Shown piece after piece: positions 8,951 through 18,014 of a DNA stretch of 64,000 bases. The notes beneath the pieces are model-generated. The model made no database searches and had not been told where the DNA came from. It saw nothing but the letters and a program-made list of their open reading frames with translations. The translations under genes and the position numbers were made by a program. Source of the stretch: Neisseria flavescens (GTDB taxonomy: Bacteria > Pseudomonadota > Gammaproteobacteria > Burkholderiales > Neisseriaceae). Numbering within the stretch: the stretch's first letter is position 1; each line of letters opens with the position of its first letter. The DNA lies in contig NZ_CP039886.1 of the NCBI RefSeq assembly GCF_005221285.1, positions 248,001 to 312,000 of the forward strand, in the 5' to 3' direction.

Positions 8951-8985
8951 CGAACCGCAAGGTTTGTCAGAAATTTAAATTCCTA

Positions 8986-9681
8986 TCACTCATAATAATG
9001 AATCCCCTGAAACTCTCTTGCCACCACGGCTTCTTCAAAAGCCGAATCGCGTACGGACAGCGGCGTAGGCAGGGTAATCACGTTTTGCACGTTCATGCCC
9101 TTAGCGGAAAGCAGCATGATTTCATGGCTCAGGCGCGCGGCTTCGAAGCGGTCGTGCGTTACCAGCATACAAGCCATAGCCTGTCGCTCGATTTTCTCCA
9201 CCAGCATGGCGACCAAAATATCGCGCAAATCGCGGTCCAAACCGACAAACGGCTCGTCCAGCAAGGCAAGGTCGCAGCCGCACAGCAGCAGGCGCAAAAA
9301 TGCCACCCGTTTCGCCATGCCGCCGGACAATTCGGTCGGATATTTGTTCAAATCGCCCGCAGTCAGCCCGACTTTCGCCGCCAGCGCGACGATTTCGCCT
9401 TCATCGGGTTTGTCCATAAAAATGGCGATATTCTGCATCGCGGTCAGGTTTTCCGGCAGGCGGTTTTCCTGAAACAGAAAACCCGTTTTGCGGAAAGTAT
9501 TGCGTATCGTGCCCGATTTCGGCGTTTCCAAGCCTGCAATCAGCCGCAAAACCGTCGTCTTGCCGCAGCCGCTCGGTCCGAACAAGGCTTTCACTTCGCC
9601 ATGTTGCAGGTTCAAACTGAAATCGCGCACAATGGGGTCGCGGAGAATTTCAAAACGCACGTTTTCAAGACGGAGCATCAT
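8986..9681 (-). CDS. ABC transporter ATP-binding protein (SsuB/TauB type)
   Basis: The 231-residue ATPase of a solute importer. It shows Walker A GPSGCGKTT, signature LSGGMAKR, Walker B LALLDEPFVGLD and the H-loop VTHD. The family serves nitrate, sulfonate, taurine or pyrimidine-precursor importers; the substrate here is unknown. Its start overlaps the permease stop in an ATGATGA arrangement, so it is translationally coupled; the ATG at 9681 or 9678 is possible. A duplicate of its 3' end lies upstream of cadD. Confidence 0.88.
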   Translation of the reverse strand: MMLRLENVRFEILRDPIVRDFSLNLQHGEVKALFGPSGCGKTTVLRLIAGLETPKSGTIRNTFRKTGFLFQENRLPENLTAMQNIAIFMDKPDEGEIVALAAKVGLTAGDLNKYPTELSGGMAKRVAFLRLLLCGCDLALLDEPFVGLDRDLRDILVAMLVEKIERQAMACMLVTHDRFEAARLSHEIMLLSAKGMNVQNVITLPTPLSVRDSAFEEAVVAREFQGIHYYE

Positions 9682-10475
9682 CTCCTCCACGGCATAAACA
9701 AAATTTCCAAAGGCTTGGTAATCAGGTATTCAAACAGCGACACAAACACGATAACCAACACCACATAAGCCATCACCGTCGAAGTCTCCAGCATCGCCCT
9801 CGCGTCCGCAATCCGCGCGCCCACGCCTTCGCTCGCGCCCAAGAGTTCCGCCATAATCACCACCTTCACCCCCATCGCCACCGCCACGCCGACGCTGGAA
9901 ATCACATAGCCCGTCAGATGCGGGATATACAGATAACGGATTTTTTTCAGACGGCCTAATTTATAAGCGTCAAACAACTCCTCATGCTGCTTGTTCACGC
10001 TTGCCATCCCGACCGCCGCACTCGCAAACGTCAGCGGCGCAACCAACACAATGATGGTAAACAACACGCTCGGATTGCCGAAACCGAACCAAAACAGAGC
10101 CATCACCACCCAAATAATCGGCGGCATCGCCAACAAAACCGTAATCACAGGCTTAAGCAATGCCATCGCTGTCTTAAAACTGCCTGCCACCAGCCCCACC
10201 GCCAATCCCGCTACCAGCGCAACCGAAATCCCCACCACCGACCGCCATAGCGAAATCCCAATTTCGTTTTCCTGAAAATGTTTCAATAAATCTAAAGACT
10301 TTTGAAACACCTCCACCGGCGCAGGCAGCATAAACTCACCAAATACGGCACTGCCCCACGCCCACAACGCCACCACCACCATCGCCACGCTCAGACCGGC
10401 AAAGCCGCTCCAAAGGTAGTCGATGATGTAAAACACCGCAGGCTGCGGTTTGCGGATTTTGTCGGTTTTAATCAT
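9678..10475 (-). CDS. ABC transporter permease (BinPDT inner membrane component)
   Basis: A 265-residue membrane subunit with about six spans and the EAA-type loop near residues 165-185 (ELFDAYKLGRLKKIRYLYIP). It pairs with the ATPase that follows and, by family, with the Tat-type binding protein encoded at 12673-13650. It would move the substrate across the inner membrane. The operon is interrupted between this gene and the binding-protein gene by a DUF262/DUF1524 gene. Confidence 0.88.
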   Translation of the reverse strand: MIKTDKIRKPQPAVFYIIDYLWSGFAGLSVAMVVVALWAWGSAVFGEFMLPAPVEVFQKSLDLLKHFQENEIGISLWRSVVGISVALVAGLAVGLVAGSFKTAMALLKPVITVLLAMPPIIWVVMALFWFGFGNPSVLFTIIVLVAPLTFASAAVGMASVNKQHEELFDAYKLGRLKKIRYLYIPHLTGYVISSVGVAVAMGVKVVIMAELLGASEGVGARIADARAMLETSTVMAYVVLVIVFVSLFEYLITKPLEILFMPWRR

Positions 10476-10612
10476 GGTTTGGGTGTTGGTTTGATGGGGA
10501 TGGTTTGGGGACGATAGGTCGTCTGAAAAAATGGTTGATTGGGTTAGACGGAATGCTGTAACCCAACCTATACTTACTTTTTGAATTTAGCAATTTTTAT
10601 AATTTGAGAGTT

Positions 10613-12457
10613 CTAGTTTTTTAATTCATGATCCCAAATTTGCTCACAAATAGCTTGATAAAGTTTTTGTCTTTCATCAATATCTTTCTTTTTAAATTCG
10701 GTATGAGCTCGAAATGGTAAATTTAATTCATTCGTTGGATTGATGAAATTAGGATTTTTTTCATATGCCAATGGACAAAGTGATTTTACCAATAAATTTT
10801 CTTTTATATAGTGAGTATGTTTTTTTTCATATGGTAAATCCCCATAAGATTGATTTATACCTCGTGGTAATAATACCAAATCACCAATTCTATTTCGGTA
10901 TTGTTTGAACTCATGTTCCTGATTAAATTCATCAGTATGATCTAAAAATTTATCAGCCCAAATATGCTCTACTTCAAAAGATTTTCCTGACTCTGGCTGG
11001 AAATAACTTACAAAATTAGTATTTATTCCCGCTTTTTGTTCAACCCAAGCAGTAATACGAGAAAGTAAAAATTTTACGAATCTATAATTTTGTCCATGAA
11101 GTCTGAAGTCAGCCATCCCATTAAATGATTCTTGCATTTCAGAAAGTCTCTTAGAGAATATGGCTTTCAGTTCATCAATATCTTTTCCTCTAATATCTTT
11201 AACTAAAAGATACATGGTATAACGAATTGAATTTGCTGAAAATTTCTTAAAGTTAATGGAGCGTTTTACAACAAATGTTTCAATATAACGTGCAACTATA
11301 TTTATTTTCCTACAAACTATTTCTTCACTATCGCAAAGATTTAATGGAGAAAGCATTAATGGAAAACTTAATGTTGGAGCAATGCCCCATTGATTTATAT
11401 AATAAACATACTCAAGTCCTGTGGTTAGCGTTTTTTCTGCATTAAGAATCTTAATATAATATTTCAAATAGAATTTGAAATCTTTTTGAATAAAATTTTC
11501 AAAAGTTTGGTCATCATTCTCATCTAACCCAATTTTCTTTAGATTATCTCTAACCCAGCTATGAAAACGAGTCCCTATTTTTTCAAAATCCTCATTTTGT
11601 GAACCTACTCCACCTGAACGAATACTATCAGCATACTTAGCTCTCAACCAAGATTGGAAAAATCTCTGTTCTTCATCCCTTTCAAAGGATTTAAGGTCTA
11701 TCATCGCTTTCTTCCATTGCTCATTAGATAGCTTTCGTTTATCAGAATTTTTAAATCTAGATAAAATAAATCCTTTCAACATCTCAGATGGTGTAAGATT
11801 TAATCCTCGATCATTCATGGTTTCAAAAATGGTATAAGCATTTTCATCTGAATATGCAATAATTTCTACCATAATAACGTTATACTTCAGCCAATCTATA
11901 AAGAATGGAAAAGCTTCATTTTTTAACTCTTCGGGAAATGCCTCCACTATATCCTGATAACGCTTTGCCATGTTTATTGTTGATTCATCATCATCTTCAT
12001 GTGGATTATATTCACCATGATTAAATAATGCTTCAAGGCAGGTAACTCTTTCTTCTACTGTAATATTAAAAGACTTATTTCCACGAAGTTCTGAAAAAAT
12101 CATTGATTCGATCTTTTCTGATTGATTCAATTCTTTTTGTAAATTATTGAGATAAATTAAAAATAAAGTAAGTGAAGTTAGACGTTGCTGCCCATCAATA
12201 ATACTGCGTTTTCCATCTTTCAAACTTACTACAAATGGACCAAGATAATAGTTATTATATTTTTCTCCTTCCTCTCGTTTATCTCCAGATGTATATTCTG
12301 TAAGAAAAGTAGACGTTAAATCAGTAACTAATGCTTCAATATGTTTTTTTCCCCAACTGTATTCACGCTGAAAAAAATCTACTGTATATTTTTGCTCATT
12401 TAATACATCAAATATATTTCTATGATGTGCTTCAATTTTGTTTTTAAAGTTACTCAT
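10613..12457 (-). CDS. DUF262/DUF1524 domain protein, GmrSD-like
   Basis: A 614-residue protein with the two halves of GmrSD-type enzymes in one chain. The N-terminal DUF262 half has QREYSW (30-35) and the DGQQR nucleotide/ParB-like motif (88-92); the C-terminal DUF1524 half has an HNH-like EHIW (497-500) followed by RNRIGDLVLLP and a late Asn/Lys pair. GmrSD proteins are type IV restriction enzymes that cut modified phage DNA, and related proteins serve in other phage defences. The gene is very AT-rich and lies between the binding-protein and permease genes of one importer operon, so it is an insertion. Target specificity cannot be read from sequence. Confidence 0.85.
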   Translation of the reverse strand: MSNFKNKIEAHHRNIFDVLNEQKYTVDFFQREYSWGKKHIEALVTDLTSTFLTEYTSGDKREEGEKYNNYYLGPFVVSLKDGKRSIIDGQQRLTSLTLFLIYLNNLQKELNQSEKIESMIFSELRGNKSFNITVEERVTCLEALFNHGEYNPHEDDDESTINMAKRYQDIVEAFPEELKNEAFPFFIDWLKYNVIMVEIIAYSDENAYTIFETMNDRGLNLTPSEMLKGFILSRFKNSDKRKLSNEQWKKAMIDLKSFERDEEQRFFQSWLRAKYADSIRSGGVGSQNEDFEKIGTRFHSWVRDNLKKIGLDENDDQTFENFIQKDFKFYLKYYIKILNAEKTLTTGLEYVYYINQWGIAPTLSFPLMLSPLNLCDSEEIVCRKINIVARYIETFVVKRSINFKKFSANSIRYTMYLLVKDIRGKDIDELKAIFSKRLSEMQESFNGMADFRLHGQNYRFVKFLLSRITAWVEQKAGINTNFVSYFQPESGKSFEVEHIWADKFLDHTDEFNQEHEFKQYRNRIGDLVLLPRGINQSYGDLPYEKKHTHYIKENLLVKSLCPLAYEKNPNFINPTNELNLPFRAHTEFKKKDIDERQKLYQAICEQIWDHELKN

Positions 12458-12672
12458 TATTTTCCTTGGGTTTTATAAAATTAAATTATAACATTATGTA
12501 TGTTTTTAGAATATATTTATCAAGGTAATCGTTACATATTTTCTAAACTTCATTTTGTGTATTAAAATTTTCCCCAAGCTATTCAGTTAACTAATGCCTT
12601 GATGAGCCGTCTGAAAATAGAAGATTGAATATTTACAACTATTCTACACTTTCAGACGGCCTCTATCCTCTT

Positions 12673-13650
12673 TTAAGCCAAGAAGAACCCGTTATTCGGC
12701 AGTTTGCCGCCCAGAAGTTTCGGGTTGAACTGCATCAGGATTTCGTAAAACTTCAAAATCTCGTCCTTCACTTCGCTGCCTTTGGTTACCGTCAGCCGCG
12801 CACCGTCCAAGCCCATGACTAGGGCGGGTTCGGGGGCGGGGAGGTAGTTTTTGCCGATTTTTGCGGCGCTTTGGCGGTTGGTCAGTATCCAGTTGAGTGC
12901 GTTTTTCAAATCCTGATGGAAGAGGTCGAACTGCGCTTTGTGCGCGTGGAAATATTCTTCGTTGGCGATGATGCCTGCCATCGGAATCAGCGGTTTGGTG
13001 TCAAACGCCTGCCCCCATGCTTTTACCAAATCAAAGCCGCGTACGACGTTTATGCCCATGGTTTTACCTTTGAGCAGGCTGGCGGTTGCCATCGGTTCGG
13101 GCAGGATGACGGCGTGGTAATCTTTACTTAGAAACAGTCCGACTGCTTCGGGCGGTGTGGCAGCGTAGGTAATGCTGGCTTTGTGTGCGTCGATTTTTAG
13201 TTTTTTCAACAAGGCTTGCAACACGATGTCGGGCATATCGTTTTTAAACGGTACGAGGATTTTTTTGCCGACCAAATCCTGCGGCGAGGTAATCGCGCTG
13301 CCTTTGCACATCAGCTGCGTGATGCCGTTAGTTAAAATATTCACCATGCCGACTTTCTGTCCTTGGTTGCGCAGGTTTACGCCGACATTGCTCGGACTCA
13401 TCATCACTTTAAATTGTCCGCTTGCCACGCCCGCGCGCAGTTGGTCGGGCGAACGCCAGATTTTCAGCGACACGTCCGCCTGTTTCGCCAGCTTGCCTTG
13501 CAATGCCGCTACGGCAATGGTTACGCTGGGCATCGCCGGCGCGCCGTACACGGTAAATTGCTCTTTACCGGCTGCCAACAATGAAGGCGAAACGCCTGCG
13601 GCTGCCAGCGCGGCGGTCATTTTTAAGAAATCGCGTCTTTTCATATCCAT
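12673..13650 (-). CDS. ABC transporter substrate-binding protein with Tat signal
   Basis: A 325-residue periplasmic binding protein of the NMT1/SsuA-like superfamily. It starts with a twin-arginine signal, RRDFLKMTAALAAAG, followed by an AG cleavage region, and continues as a two-lobed binding fold. The start may be 13650 or the internal ATG at 13644 (MKRRDF). It is the natural partner of the permease and ATPase at 8986-10475. An outer-membrane receptor gene lies immediately upstream on the same strand, which suggests a joint uptake locus. Substrate unknown; sulfonates, thiamine precursors and metal chelates are all possible. Confidence 0.85.
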   Translation of the reverse strand: MDMKRRDFLKMTAALAAAGVSPSLLAAGKEQFTVYGAPAMPSVTIAVAALQGKLAKQADVSLKIWRSPDQLRAGVASGQFKVMMSPSNVGVNLRNQGQKVGMVNILTNGITQLMCKGSAITSPQDLVGKKILVPFKNDMPDIVLQALLKKLKIDAHKASITYAATPPEAVGLFLSKDYHAVILPEPMATASLLKGKTMGINVVRGFDLVKAWGQAFDTKPLIPMAGIIANEEYFHAHKAQFDLFHQDLKNALNWILTNRQSAAKIGKNYLPAPEPALVMGLDGARLTVTKGSEVKDEILKFYEILMQFNPKLLGGKLPNNGFFLA

Positions 13651-13707
13651 TTTTTATCTCCTAATTCTTAATAAGCCAATGCAGGCATTCTTTCAGACGG
13701 CATGATT

Positions 13708-15627
13708 TTAAAATGCCGCATGCAAACTCAGCCAATACGTCCTGCCCGGCGCATACACTACGCTGGGGGATAGGGCGAGGACGTGGTCGCCGCTGATGTG
13801 TTCGGCGTATTTTTTGTTGAATACGTTGTTCACGCCCAAGCGCAAGCCGTATTTGTCTTTGATGTTTACGCCGGCATAAACGTCGGCAACGGTAAAGCCT
13901 TTGGCGGCTTCGCGTTTGTCTATGCCCAAACCGCTTGCCATATCAAAATCGCCGCGCGTTTGTTTGGCGACAAAGCGTGTTGCCGCGCCGATGTTGTAAC
14001 TGCCGTGGGCAAAGTAGTTTTTGTAGTCGGCTTGGACGGCGGCTTCAAACGGACGGATTTGATAGAGCGGCCTGCCGTCGGTTTCGTTGTGTCCGTAGTT
14101 GTAGGCGGCTTTGATGCCTGCGGCCCAATGCGGATTGAAGTTGTAACGCGCGTAGGCCTGCGCGGTAATGAGGCGTGCGTCCACGTTGCGTGTGATGATG
14201 CCGCCGCCGTTGGATGAAATACCGCTTTGTCCGTGTGCGCGGTCAAAAATAATCAGGTCTTTGACTTTGTCCGCCACAAGCGTGCCGCCCGCGTTCCATC
14301 CCGCGCCTGCGAGCGAGTTCATATAGCCGTTGTAGTAGTCGTTGCGGCTGTCGGCGGTGAGCTTGATGCGGTTGTGTTTTTCGGTTTTCAGCAGGGGATT
14401 GCCTGCGATGGCGGCGGCCGAGTTTTGGTTCATCAGCGCGCCGTTCGTACGGTTTTGCATGATGGCGGCAAGCGAGTTGAAGCGTTCGGTGTTGTCGCCG
14501 ATGCGTTCCAAATGTGCGAGGGAAATGCTGTATTTTTGCGTTTCAGACGGCGTGAAATCGTATTTGAGTTCGCCTGAGAAGGCACGACGGCGCACTTTGC
14601 CGTCGAAGTCGTAGCCGTAATGGGTTTTCCAGATTTGTTGCGATGAGGCGAAGGAGAAACCGGGTTTTATTGGGTTTTCAGGCTGCGCCGTATTTTTGCG
14701 AACGTCAGCTTCGTTGATTTCGTAGCTTAAGCCCAAGCCCAGTTTGTGTCGGTCGTCAAACTTGTAAGACAAGGTATCGGCAATGCGCCAGCGGTTGAGG
14801 TGTACATCGGCGAAACGGTAGCCGTTGAGGAAATCGCGCATGGCGATGTGGGCGTTGCGCTCGCCGTTTTGGCTGTCGTTGCGGTAGCTGACGGCGGCCG
14901 TGTTGTGGAATTTGCCGAAATCCGCGTCGTGTTTGAGCGAGAAGTCGTACACTTTGCGGTCGAGCTCTACGAACACTTGCTGCGGTGTGTTGTTTTGGCG
15001 CAGGGAGTAATTGTCGGCGCGGCGTTTGAGTTTGATGATACCTGCTTCCGCGCTGACCGTATTGCTTAAATCGGCATTGCCCCAACGTGCGTTGAGTTTG
15101 GAGATGTGGCGTTCGGTGTCCAATGCGTCGTTGACGAACTGCGGTTGGCGGTCGTTGTTGATGTCGTCGTGCAGATAAGTGAGGCGGTATTCTTGATTTT
15201 CAGACGGCACGAAACCGAGTACCAAAGCCTGATTGAAGCGGCTGTATTTCCAATCGGTCTGGTTGCTGTTGCCGTCTTTGTAGCCGTTTGCCTTGGTGTG
15301 ATTGAGGTTGGCTACGCCGTATACCTTCGCCCCACGCGCTTGCGCGGTAACGGAGTTGTAAAAGCTTTTGCCGTAAAAACCGCTGTTTGCCTTCAGCGGA
15401 CGGAAGGCTTGGTCTATGTTTTCGGTAACAAAGTAATAATCGCTGCGGTCGGTGCGGTCGAATTGGTTTTCGGGGAAATAGCCTTGTGCGGCGGTCGGTG
15501 CAATCGGTTTGGGAGGGGAGAAGGTTTTGACAGGCTGGATTTCGTCAGGGTCTGTCAAGGTTTCGGCAAAGCCGTTTGCGGCGGCAAAACTGCTCATTAA
15601 CAAGCAAATCAAATGGTTTTGTTTCAT
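13708..15627 (-). CDS. TonB-dependent-receptor-like outer membrane protein, plug domain not seen
   Basis: A 639-residue protein with a signal peptide ending near FAAANGFA and a long series of amphipathic beta strands that ends in a terminal Phe, as in outer-membrane barrels. The C-terminal part (AADVYAGVN-like VADVYAGVNIKDKY and LRLGVNNVFNKKY) is typical of TonB-dependent receptors, closest in style to copper-type receptors. After the signal there are only about 65 residues, proline-rich, before barrel strands begin; I see no plug domain of about 130 residues and no clear TonB box. It is followed by the Tat-type binding-protein gene of an ABC importer. A Fur-box-like sequence lies just upstream. 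Confidence 0.78.
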   Translation of the reverse strand: MKQNHLICLLMSSFAAANGFAETLTDPDEIQPVKTFSPPKPIAPTAAQGYFPENQFDRTDRSDYYFVTENIDQAFRPLKANSGFYGKSFYNSVTAQARGAKVYGVANLNHTKANGYKDGNSNQTDWKYSRFNQALVLGFVPSENQEYRLTYLHDDINNDRQPQFVNDALDTERHISKLNARWGNADLSNTVSAEAGIIKLKRRADNYSLRQNNTPQQVFVELDRKVYDFSLKHDADFGKFHNTAAVSYRNDSQNGERNAHIAMRDFLNGYRFADVHLNRWRIADTLSYKFDDRHKLGLGLSYEINEADVRKNTAQPENPIKPGFSFASSQQIWKTHYGYDFDGKVRRRAFSGELKYDFTPSETQKYSISLAHLERIGDNTERFNSLAAIMQNRTNGALMNQNSAAAIAGNPLLKTEKHNRIKLTADSRNDYYNGYMNSLAGAGWNAGGTLVADKVKDLIIFDRAHGQSGISSNGGGIITRNVDARLITAQAYARYNFNPHWAAGIKAAYNYGHNETDGRPLYQIRPFEAAVQADYKNYFAHGSYNIGAATRFVAKQTRGDFDMASGLGIDKREAAKGFTVADVYAGVNIKDKYGLRLGVNNVFNKKYAEHISGDHVLALSPSVVYAPGRTYWLSLHAAF

Positions 15628-15639
15628 TATTTATATCCT

Positions 15640-15658
15640 GATAATCATTTTTATTTAT
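15640..15658. promoter_or_regulatory. possible Fur box upstream of the receptor gene
   Basis: GATAATCATTTTTATTTAT partly fits the A/T hexamer pattern of Fur boxes and lies 13 bases before the receptor start. Weak match in an AT-rich context. Confidence 0.3.
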
Positions 15659-15849
15659 TATGCTCTTAGAGAGAAGCAAAGTAAAGAAACGATAAAGTGT
15701 CTGAAGCCGACAAAACTTTATTGTCGGTAAGGAAAGCTTTAGTCTTGAACACAAGCCGATACGGGCTAAAAACTTTTAGAAGAGGGGAGTGTTAGCGAGG
15801 TTTGTGTTTGAATTTCATCTGCGTTTGTGTTTCCCGTTTATAGAGCAGA

Positions 15850-15887
15850 TAGGCCGTCTGAAAAACTCTCTCTTTTCAGACGGCCTA
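15850..15887. terminator. uptake-sequence hairpin upstream of fumC
   Basis: Inverted AGG-type uptake sequences with a short loop. It is not at a gene end here, since both neighbours diverge, so it may serve mainly as an uptake signal. Confidence 0.5.
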
Positions 15888-15947
15888 TTGCCGGTTATAA
15901 TAATTTTACGAATCATTATTATTTCTATTTAAATATAGGAGAAACGC

Positions 15948-17336
15948 ATGAGTACCCGTACCGAACACGACACGATGGGCAATGTCGAAGTCCCGTCCGA
16001 AGCCTATTGGGGCGCGCAGACCCAGCGCAGCCGCAACAATTTCAAAATCGGCGGCGAAACCCTGCCGCAGCCGCTGATTTATGCTTTGGCATTAGTGAAA
16101 AAAGCCGCCGCCGCGACCAATGTTTCCCTCGGCAGGATTAAGCCCGAGCAGGCGGATTTGATTACGCAGGCGGCGGACGATGTGTTGAGCGGCAAGCTTG
16201 ACGGGCAGTTTCCATTGGTAGTGTGGCAGACCGGCTCCGGCACGCAGTCCAATATGAACATGAACGAAGTGCTGGCAAACCGCGCCAACGAAATCGCCGG
16301 TACGGGTTTGGCGGCGTATCAGCCCGTCCATCCCAACGACCATGTAAACCACGCGCAATCAACCAATGACGCGTTCCCAACCGCCATCCACGTCGCCGCC
16401 GCGATTGAAATCAACCGCCACCTTATTCCGGCGGTAAAAGCCTTGCGCGACACCTTGGACAAAAAAGCCCAAGAATTCGCCCCTATCGTCAAAATCGGCC
16501 GCACCCACTTGCAAGACGCGACGCCGTTGACTTTGGGTCAAGAGTTTTCCGGCTACGTTTCCCAACTTGACCACGGCTTAGGCCGTCTGAACGACGCGCT
16601 CAAAGGTTTATACGAACTCGCTTTGGGCGGCACGGCGGTCGGTACGGGTTTGAACAGCCATCCCGAATACGCCGAAAAAGCCGCCGCCAAACTTGCCGAA
16701 TTGTCCGGCCTACCGTTTGTCAGCGCACCGAACAAATTTGAAGCTTTGGGCGGACGCGATGCTGCCGTTGCTGCTTCGGGTGCATTAAAAACTCTGGCGG
16801 CAAGCCTGAACAAAATCGCCAACGATATCCGCTGGCTGGCAAGTGGCCCGCGTTGCGGTTTGGGCGAAATCAAAATTCCCGAAAACGAGCCGGGTTCGTC
16901 CATCATGCCGGGCAAAGTCAACCCGACCCAATGCGAAGCGATGACCATGGTGTGCTGCCAAGTGTTCGGCAACGACGTTACCATCGGCATGGCAGGCGCA
17001 TCGGGCAACTTCGAGCTGAACGTCTATATGCCTGTTATCGCCTACAACCTTTTGCAATCCATTCGTCTGTTGGGCGATGCGTGCAACAGCTTCAACGAAC
17101 ACTGCGCCGTCGGTATCGAACCCGTACCGGAAAAAATCGACTATTTCCTGCACCATTCCCTGATGTTGGTTACTGCGTTAAACCGCAAAATCGGCTACGA
17201 AAACGCCGCCAAAGTCGCCAAAACCGCCTACAAAAACGACAAATCGCTGCGCGAAACCGCCATCGAATTGGGCTTGTTGACAGGCGAGGAGTTTGACGAA
17301 TTGGTCGTTCCTGCCGATATGGTTCATCCGCGTTAA
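15948..17336 (+). CDS. fumC: fumarate hydratase, class II
   Basis: Converts fumarate to malate in the TCA cycle without an iron-sulfur cluster. The 462 residues are full length and carry the fumarase/aspartase signature GSSIMPGKVNP, the substrate segment GSGTQSNMNMNEV, and the active-site region TNDAFPTA. The start follows ATAGGAG. The gene stands alone, followed by a terminator made of ATG-type uptake sequences. Its internal uptake copy near 16573 is AGG-type, unlike those downstream. Confidence 0.97.
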   Translation: MSTRTEHDTMGNVEVPSEAYWGAQTQRSRNNFKIGGETLPQPLIYALALVKKAAAATNVSLGRIKPEQADLITQAADDVLSGKLDGQFPLVVWQTGSGTQSNMNMNEVLANRANEIAGTGLAAYQPVHPNDHVNHAQSTNDAFPTAIHVAAAIEINRHLIPAVKALRDTLDKKAQEFAPIVKIGRTHLQDATPLTLGQEFSGYVSQLDHGLGRLNDALKGLYELALGGTAVGTGLNSHPEYAEKAAAKLAELSGLPFVSAPNKFEALGGRDAAVAASGALKTLAASLNKIANDIRWLASGPRCGLGEIKIPENEPGSSIMPGKVNPTQCEAMTMVCCQVFGNDVTIGMAGASGNFELNVYMPVIAYNLLQSIRLLGDACNSFNEHCAVGIEPVPEKIDYFLHHSLMLVTALNRKIGYENAAKVAKTAYKNDKSLRETAIELGLLTGEEFDELVVPADMVHPR

Positions 17337-17348
17337 GCTTTAATAATG

Positions 17349-17388
17349 AAACATGCCGTCTGAAAATGTTTTCAGACGGCATGTTTTT
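17349..17388. terminator. fumC terminator of ATG-type uptake sequences
   Basis: Inverted ATGCCGTCTGAA copies followed by a T run; serves fumC and the convergent 17387-17911 gene. It is the first of the ATG-type uptake copies that mark the following block. Confidence 0.85.
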
Positions 17389-17911
17389 ATGCTGCGGTTT
17401 CCTTTTCCTCAAATAGGGTAAAAATCATTGGCAGCAGATTGATGCCCATTAGAAACATTATTGAGCTCAGAAATGTATGCCAGGCGTAATGCCATGCCTC
17501 TGTTCTGTCTGCTTGGGGTAGGAGCGATGCAGTATAGCGGTTGTGTAGGGTTTTTGCGGTGTCATTGTTTTCCAAATAGTCCAACGAAAGTACCAATAAT
17601 TTGCCCGTGTCCTTATGCTGTAAGAATTTGGCATGTTCAACCCAGATTCCTGGCTTGGCTTGTTCGCATAAAGATTCAATGCCGACGCAAGAGGCCAAGC
17701 TGTTTTGGTTGTTTTGCAAAATCGACAGCTCGTTTTTTTCAGCCTGCATGACTGCGGGGGAAGTTTGATGAAGGTATATGCTCATGCCGTTGCTCTCTAT
17801 TGCTTGAAAATCATGGAGCTGGCTGAATCCGCCATTTTCCCAGGCGACGAATACGGCATAGCATCCGCTGAATAGGCAGATCATGACCAATTTTAAGACA
17901 ATGTTTTTCAT
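17387..17911 (-). CDS. hypothetical membrane protein, 174 residues
   Basis: I do not recognise a family. The protein has a hydrophobic segment at about 5-23 and another at about 145-166 (MFLMGINLLPMIFTLF), with a mostly soluble central part that contains two cysteines (SCVGIESLCEQ). This suggests a two-span inner-membrane protein with a periplasmic loop. It is convergent with fumC and not obviously in an operon. Confidence 0.6.
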   Translation of the reverse strand: MKNIVLKLVMICLFSGCYAVFVAWENGGFSQLHDFQAIESNGMSIYLHQTSPAVMQAEKNELSILQNNQNSLASCVGIESLCEQAKPGIWVEHAKFLQHKDTGKLLVLSLDYLENNDTAKTLHNRYTASLLPQADRTEAWHYAWHTFLSSIMFLMGINLLPMIFTLFEEKETAA

Positions 17912-18014
17912 CCTTGCTCCTTTTGTTTGAAGACGGCGGCAAAGTCAGGAGGCGTGTTTTCTCGTTTGAAGGTAAGTTTAGATTTATCTGTTTTTATTGT
18001 GTGTTTAGATGGGT

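Larger units (their letters stand above)
15628..15947. promoter_or_regulatory. divergent region between the receptor gene and fumC
   Basis: A 320-base AT-rich gap. It holds the candidate Fur box at 15640-15658, an uptake-sequence hairpin at 15850-15887 and an AT-rich segment at 15898-15938 with AATCATTATTATTT just before fumC, which could also be a Fur-type site. The ribosome site for fumC is ATAGGAGAAACGC. No gene seen. Confidence 0.5.
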
